In this document: positions 40,858 to 44,161 of the stretch, piece after piece
Layout of the letters: the number at the start of each line of letters is the position of its first letter
How positions within the stretch are numbered: position 1 is the first letter of the stretch
Assembly (NCBI RefSeq): GCF_002843315.1
Contig: NZ_MVDD01000027.1
Location: 1-44,161, forward strand
DNA length: 44,161 nt
Source: Labilibaculum filiforme
GTDB taxonomy: Bacteria; Bacteroidota; Bacteroidia; Bacteroidales; Marinifilaceae
Direction of reading: 5' to 3'
Notes under the pieces: model-generated
Database searches by the model: none
Seen by the model: the letters and a program-made list of their open reading frames with translations, nothing else
Told to the model about the DNA's origin: nothing
Made by a program: the position numbers and the translations under genes

Positions 40858-43800
40858 TTGATAAGACTTTTACACATAAAAATTTTCATACTGGTTATTC
40901 TGATTACTTTGGTAAAAGTTGATCTTTATGCTCAAACAGTATTATCTTCTACGGAAGATGTTTGTGCTGGTGAGTTGAGACAATATAAAGTAGAAGGATT
41001 AGCTGGTTCGACAATTTATTGGTCCGTAGAAGGGGGAGCTATATATAATGGAGGTTCTCCTGTTGCTGATGAGGATGCAACCGCATCTGGAATTCAGTAC
41101 AGCGAGACTGTTGTGTCTGGTGAAAGTATAATTGGAATTTTATGGAATGTTACGGCAGGAGATTATAAGCTTACAGCTTATGAAGAAACATCGAGTCTAT
41201 GTGTTTCGTCTGATATGGAGTTAACTGTTACTGTAAGTGATTTACCTGATCAAAGTCTTAGCTTAAGCGATCCTTCTATTTGTCCTTCAGGAACCGCATC
41301 AATACTACTTTCCAATAGTGAATTAGGTGTTGATTATCAATTGCGTTTAAATAGTGATGATAGTAATGTTGGATCTGTTGTTGCAGGAACAGGAGGTACT
41401 ATTACTTTCGCTGTAACTCCTGCAGTTACTACAGTGTATAATGTATATGCTAAAGGAGCTAGTTCGGATTGTGGAGTAGAATTGGATGATTTAAGTACGG
41501 TAAGAGTTGAAGATCTAGTTGATCCTATTGCAATTTGTAAAGATATAACGATTCAGTTGGATGCAAGTGGAAATGCTACAATAACAGCAGCGCAAATAGA
41601 TAATGGATCAAGTGATAACTGTGGTATCGCATCAATGTCATTGTCAAAGACAGATTTTAATTGTGATGATGTTTCTACTAATTTGGTTGTTGCTTCAACT
41701 GACGATTATGCTGTTAGTATAAAAGTATGGCCTATTTCAGTTAATCCTGTTGGCACTACTTGCGAATATGGCTATAATTATAAAGTAACGGTTGGTTATG
41801 ATATAAGTTTTTCTGGTTCAAATATTCCATCAAATTTGTATACACTACAAGGGACTTTAGATTGTGGTAATACTTATTTTAATTTACCTAATGGTGGTGG
41901 AAGTGGAACGGTTGAGACATCACAGAATTGGAGGAGTTCTTCTGATTGTGCAACAATCACACCTGAGATTTTGGGTTGTACAGATGCTTCTATAAAAATT
42001 AATGGACCCGGTATTCCTGATCAAACTATATCTTCACCATTATCATCTCCTAATACCATTGAACTGACAGTAGTTGATAATTCTGGGAATACCTCAACAT
42101 GTAGTGCAAACGTGTCTGTTGAGGATAATATTGCACCAACGGCGATATGTAAGGATATTACAATTCAATTGGATGCAACAGGAAATGCAAGTATTGTAGC
42201 CAGTGATATTGATGGAGGATCAAGTGATGCTTGTGGAATATTAAGTATGACTGCAAGTATGACCTCATTCACCGCGGCTAATGTTGGAGAAAATACAGTA
42301 ACATTAACAGTAACTGATAATAACAGTAATGTATCTACTTGTGATGCAATAGTAACGGTTGAAGATGATGTGGCACCAACGGCGGTTTGTCAAGATATTA
42401 CAATTCAGCTAGATGCAAGTGGTAATGCTAGTATTACAGCATTACAAATAGATAATGGATCAAGCGATGCTTCTGGGATTTCAGATTTAAGTGTAAGCCC
42501 AAGCACATTCAGTTGTTCAAATGTTGGACCTAATACAGTAACATTAACGGTAACCGATAATAATGGTCAGGTTTCCACATGTACTGCAACAGTAACGGTT
42601 GAAGATGTAACCGATCCAGTAACACCAACATTAGCCAATATAACAGGTGAGTGTTCAGCAACAGCGGTTGCACCAACTACGACAGATGTTTGTGGAGGTA
42701 CAATCACAGGAACAACAAGTGATCCATTAATTTATACAACGCAAGGGACTCATGTAATTACATGGAACTTTGATGATGGTCATGGAAATGATATTGATGT
42801 AATACAGAATGTAATCATTACTGATGCTACAGCACCGGTTGCAGATTTGGCTTCTTTGCCAAACGTAACTGCAGAGTGTGAGGTGACTAGTTTAACAGCA
42901 CCAAGTGCAACAGATAATTGTTCTGCTGTAACAGTAACTAACGATGCAAGTTTACCAATAACTACTCAAGGAACTACAGTTGTGACTTGGACTTATAAAG
43001 ATGTAGTTGGGAATACCAGTACACAAACACAGAATGTAATCATTACTGATGCTACTGCACCAGTTGCAGATTTGGCTTCTTTGCCAAACGTAACTGCAGA
43101 GTGTGAGGTAACGACTTTAACTGCACCAAGTGCGACAGATAATTGTTCTGCTGTAACAGTAACTAACGATGCAAGTTTGCCAATAACTACACAAGGAACT
43201 ACTGTTGTGACCTGGACTTATAAAGATGTTGTTGGGAATATCAGTACACAAACACAGAATGTAATTATTACTGATGCTACTGCACCAGTTGCAGATTTGG
43301 CTTCATTGCCAAACGTAACTGCAGAGTGTGAGGTGACTAGTTTAACAGCACCAACAGCAACAGATAATTGTTCTGCCGTAACAGTAACTAACGATGCAAG
43401 TTTGCCAATCACTGCACAAGGCACTACAGTTGTTACCTGGACTTATAAAGATGTAGTTGGGAATACCAGTACACAAACACAGAATGTAATCATTACTGAT
43501 GCTACTGCACCGGTTGCAGATTTGGCTTCTTTGCCAAACGTAACTGCAGAGTGTGAGGTAACGACTTTAACTGCACCAAGTGCAACAGATAACTGTTCAT
43601 CAGTTACAGTAACTAACGATGCAAGTTTGCCAATCACTGCACAAGGAACTACTGTTGTTACCTGGACTTATAAAGATGTTGTTGGGAATATCAGTACACA
43701 AACACAGAATGTAATCATTACTGATGCTACTGCACCGGTTGCAGATTTGGCTTCTTTGCCAAACGTAACTGCAGAGTGTGAGGTGACTAGTTTAACAGCA

Positions 43801-44161
43801 CCAAGTGCAACAGATAACTGTTCATCAGTTACTGTAACTAATGATGCAAGTTTGCCAATTACAGCACAAGGAACTACTGTTGTTACTTGGACATATAAAG
43901 ATGTTGTTGGGAATACCAGTACACAAACACAGAATGTAATCATTACTGATGCTACAGCACCGGTTGCAGATTTGGCTTCATTGCCAAACGTAACTGCAGA
44001 GTGTGAGGTAACGACTTTAACTGCACCAAGTGCGACAGATAATTGTTCTGCTGTAACAGTAACTAACGATGCAAGTTTGCCAATAACTACACAAGGAACT
44101 ACTGTTGTTACCTGGACTTATAAAGATGTTGTTGGGAATATCAGTACACAAACACAGAATG
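40858..44161 (+). CDS. Third adhesin-like exported protein, HYR-rich, runs off the window
   Basis: An open frame without stop codons runs from a TTG at 40858 to the window end (1101 complete codons). From this TTG the product starts with a signal peptide (MIRLLHIKIFILVILITLVK, cleavage near LYAQ), and no ATG fits as well. Domains in order: a beta-rich N-terminal part (to about residue 217); three HYR-like units of about 80 residues (41509-42120, 42121-42360, 42361-42600) of the type CKDITIQLDASGNATITA; a divergent HYR unit (to about 42822); then 75-residue HYR units in tandem. The first 80-residue unit is split by a 123-residue insertion (41683-42051). The C-terminus is not in the window, so a sorting signal cannot be judged. 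Confidence 0.82.
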   Translation, partial: MIRLLHIKIFILVILITLVKVDLYAQTVLSSTEDVCAGELRQYKVEGLAGSTIYWSVEGGAIYNGGSPVADEDATASGIQYSETVVSGESIIGILWNVTAGDYKLTAYEETSSLCVSSDMELTVTVSDLPDQSLSLSDPSICPSGTASILLSNSELGVDYQLRLNSDDSNVGSVVAGTGGTITFAVTPAVTTVYNVYAKGASSDCGVELDDLSTVRVEDLVDPIAICKDITIQLDASGNATITAAQIDNGSSDNCGIASMSLSKTDFNCDDVSTNLVVASTDDYAVSIKVWPISVNPVGTTCEYGYNYKVTVGYDISFSGSNIPSNLYTLQGTLDCGNTYFNLPNGGGSGTVETSQNWRSSSDCATITPEILGCTDASIKINGPGIPDQTISSPLSSPNTIELTVVDNSGNTSTCSANVSVEDNIAPTAICKDITIQLDATGNASIVASDIDGGSSDACGILSMTASMTSFTAANVGENTVTLTVTDNNSNVSTCDAIVTVEDDVAPTAVCQDITIQLDASGNASITALQIDNGSSDASGISDLSVSPSTFSCSNVGPNTVTLTVTDNNGQVSTCTATVTVEDVTDPVTPTLANITGECSATAVAPTTTDVCGGTITGTTSDPLIYTTQGTHVITWNFDDGHGNDIDVIQNVIITDATAPVADLASLPNVTAECEVTSLTAPSATDNCSAVTVTNDASLPITTQGTTVVTWTYKDVVGNTSTQTQNVIITDATAPVADLASLPNVTAECEVTTLTAPSATDNCSAVTVTNDASLPITTQGTTVVTWTYKDVVGNISTQTQNVIITDATAPVADLASLPNVTAECEVTSLTAPTATDNCSAVTVTNDASLPITAQGTTVVTWTYKDVVGNTSTQTQNVIITDATAPVADLASLPNVTAECEVTTLTAPSATDNCSSVTVTNDASLPITAQGTTVVTWTYKDVVGNISTQTQNVIITDATAPVADLASLPNVTAECEVTSLTAPSATDNCSSVTVTNDASLPITAQGTTVVTWTYKDVVGNTSTQTQNVIITDATAPVADLASLPNVTAECEVTTLTAPSATDNCSAVTVTNDASLPITTQGTTVVTWTYKDVVGNISTQTQN
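42823..44161 (+). repeat. 225-bp tandem repeats in a 450-bp higher-order pattern
   Basis: Units start at 42823, 43048, 43273, 43498, 43723 and 43948 (last cut by the window at 214 bp), exactly 225 bp apart, each coding for 75 residues beginning DATAPVADLASLPNVTAECE. Odd units read GTGACTAGTTTAACAGCA (VTSLTA) and GGGAATACCAG (GNTS); even units read GTAACGACTTTAACTGCA (VTTLTA) and GGGAATATCAG (GNIS). Units 2 and 6 are almost identical. Confidence 0.95.

Noticed and set aside
43218-43943. Three near-identical minus-strand open frames (64-91 codons) in the repeat array
   Set aside because: They are the antisense of the 225-bp repeats and open only because the repeats have no stop in that frame. 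The plus-strand frame has a signal peptide and recognisable HYR units throughout.
42823-44161. CRISPR-like repeat array
   Set aside because: Units are contiguous 225-bp coding repeats with no unique spacers.

Overview
The window looks like a chromosomal segment of a low-GC, probably marine member of the Bacteroidota (Bacteroidales/Marinilabiliales type). The signs are the 5S rRNA sequence, the many TAnnTTTG-type -7 boxes with no strong Shine-Dalgarno sequences, lineage-typical neighbourhoods (rpsO-pnp; PASTA protein-rluD-ddl; tgt-lptG), a DUF4294 protein, and large secreted proteins built from HYR, SprB-like, PA14 and choice-of-anchor modules. Genus cannot be fixed from the sequence alone. 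No phage, insertion sequence, CRISPR array or tRNA gene was seen.

Layout. 1-7086 is mostly plus strand: the end of an rRNA operon (5S plus terminator), rpsO, pnp, a small membrane protein, a deoxynucleoside kinase, a lipoprotein with an OmpA-like segment and TPRs, and a fused STAS-like/HATPase regulator. 7089-13428 is mostly minus strand: a TrmH-family RNA methyltransferase, arginine deiminase, gamma-glutamyltranspeptidase, a membrane protein and ElbB, with one plus-strand DUF4294 gene and three kinds of intergenic repeat. 13546-18098 is plus: ThpR, a glyoxalase-II-like hydrolase and full-length glycine decarboxylase GcvP. 18501-24391 is minus: ddl, an RluD-type pseudouridine synthase, a PASTA membrane protein, rpmH (52 codons), rsmG, an ECF sigma factor and a GT2 glycosyltransferase. 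24638-32985 is plus apart from ispE: tgt, lptG, an acyl-CoA carboxyltransferase with its biotin carrier, dnaB and an exported protein of uncertain function. 33451-34152 is a minus-strand YjjG-type HAD phosphatase, followed downstream by a candidate structured small RNA of about 200 nt (33129-33330).

The last 10 kb (34274-44161) is the unusual part: three co-directional genes for large exported, multi-domain, adhesin-like proteins (633 aa, 1390 aa and more than 1101 aa, the last running off the window). They share HYR-like modules into which other domains are inserted (a C-type lectin domain, two PA14 domains and an unrecognised 123-residue domain). The first two proteins have no recognisable type IX secretion C-terminal domain but end in the same short sequence, P-x-P-x-G-I-Y-H-E. 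The third contains 75-residue repeats encoded by near-identical 225-bp units, arranged as an alternating 450-bp higher-order repeat.

Most of the window is housekeeping: translation and RNA turnover, envelope building, tRNA and rRNA modification, replication, and amino-acid and acyl-CoA metabolism. The adhesin-like cluster and the candidate small RNAs are the best places to look for something new.
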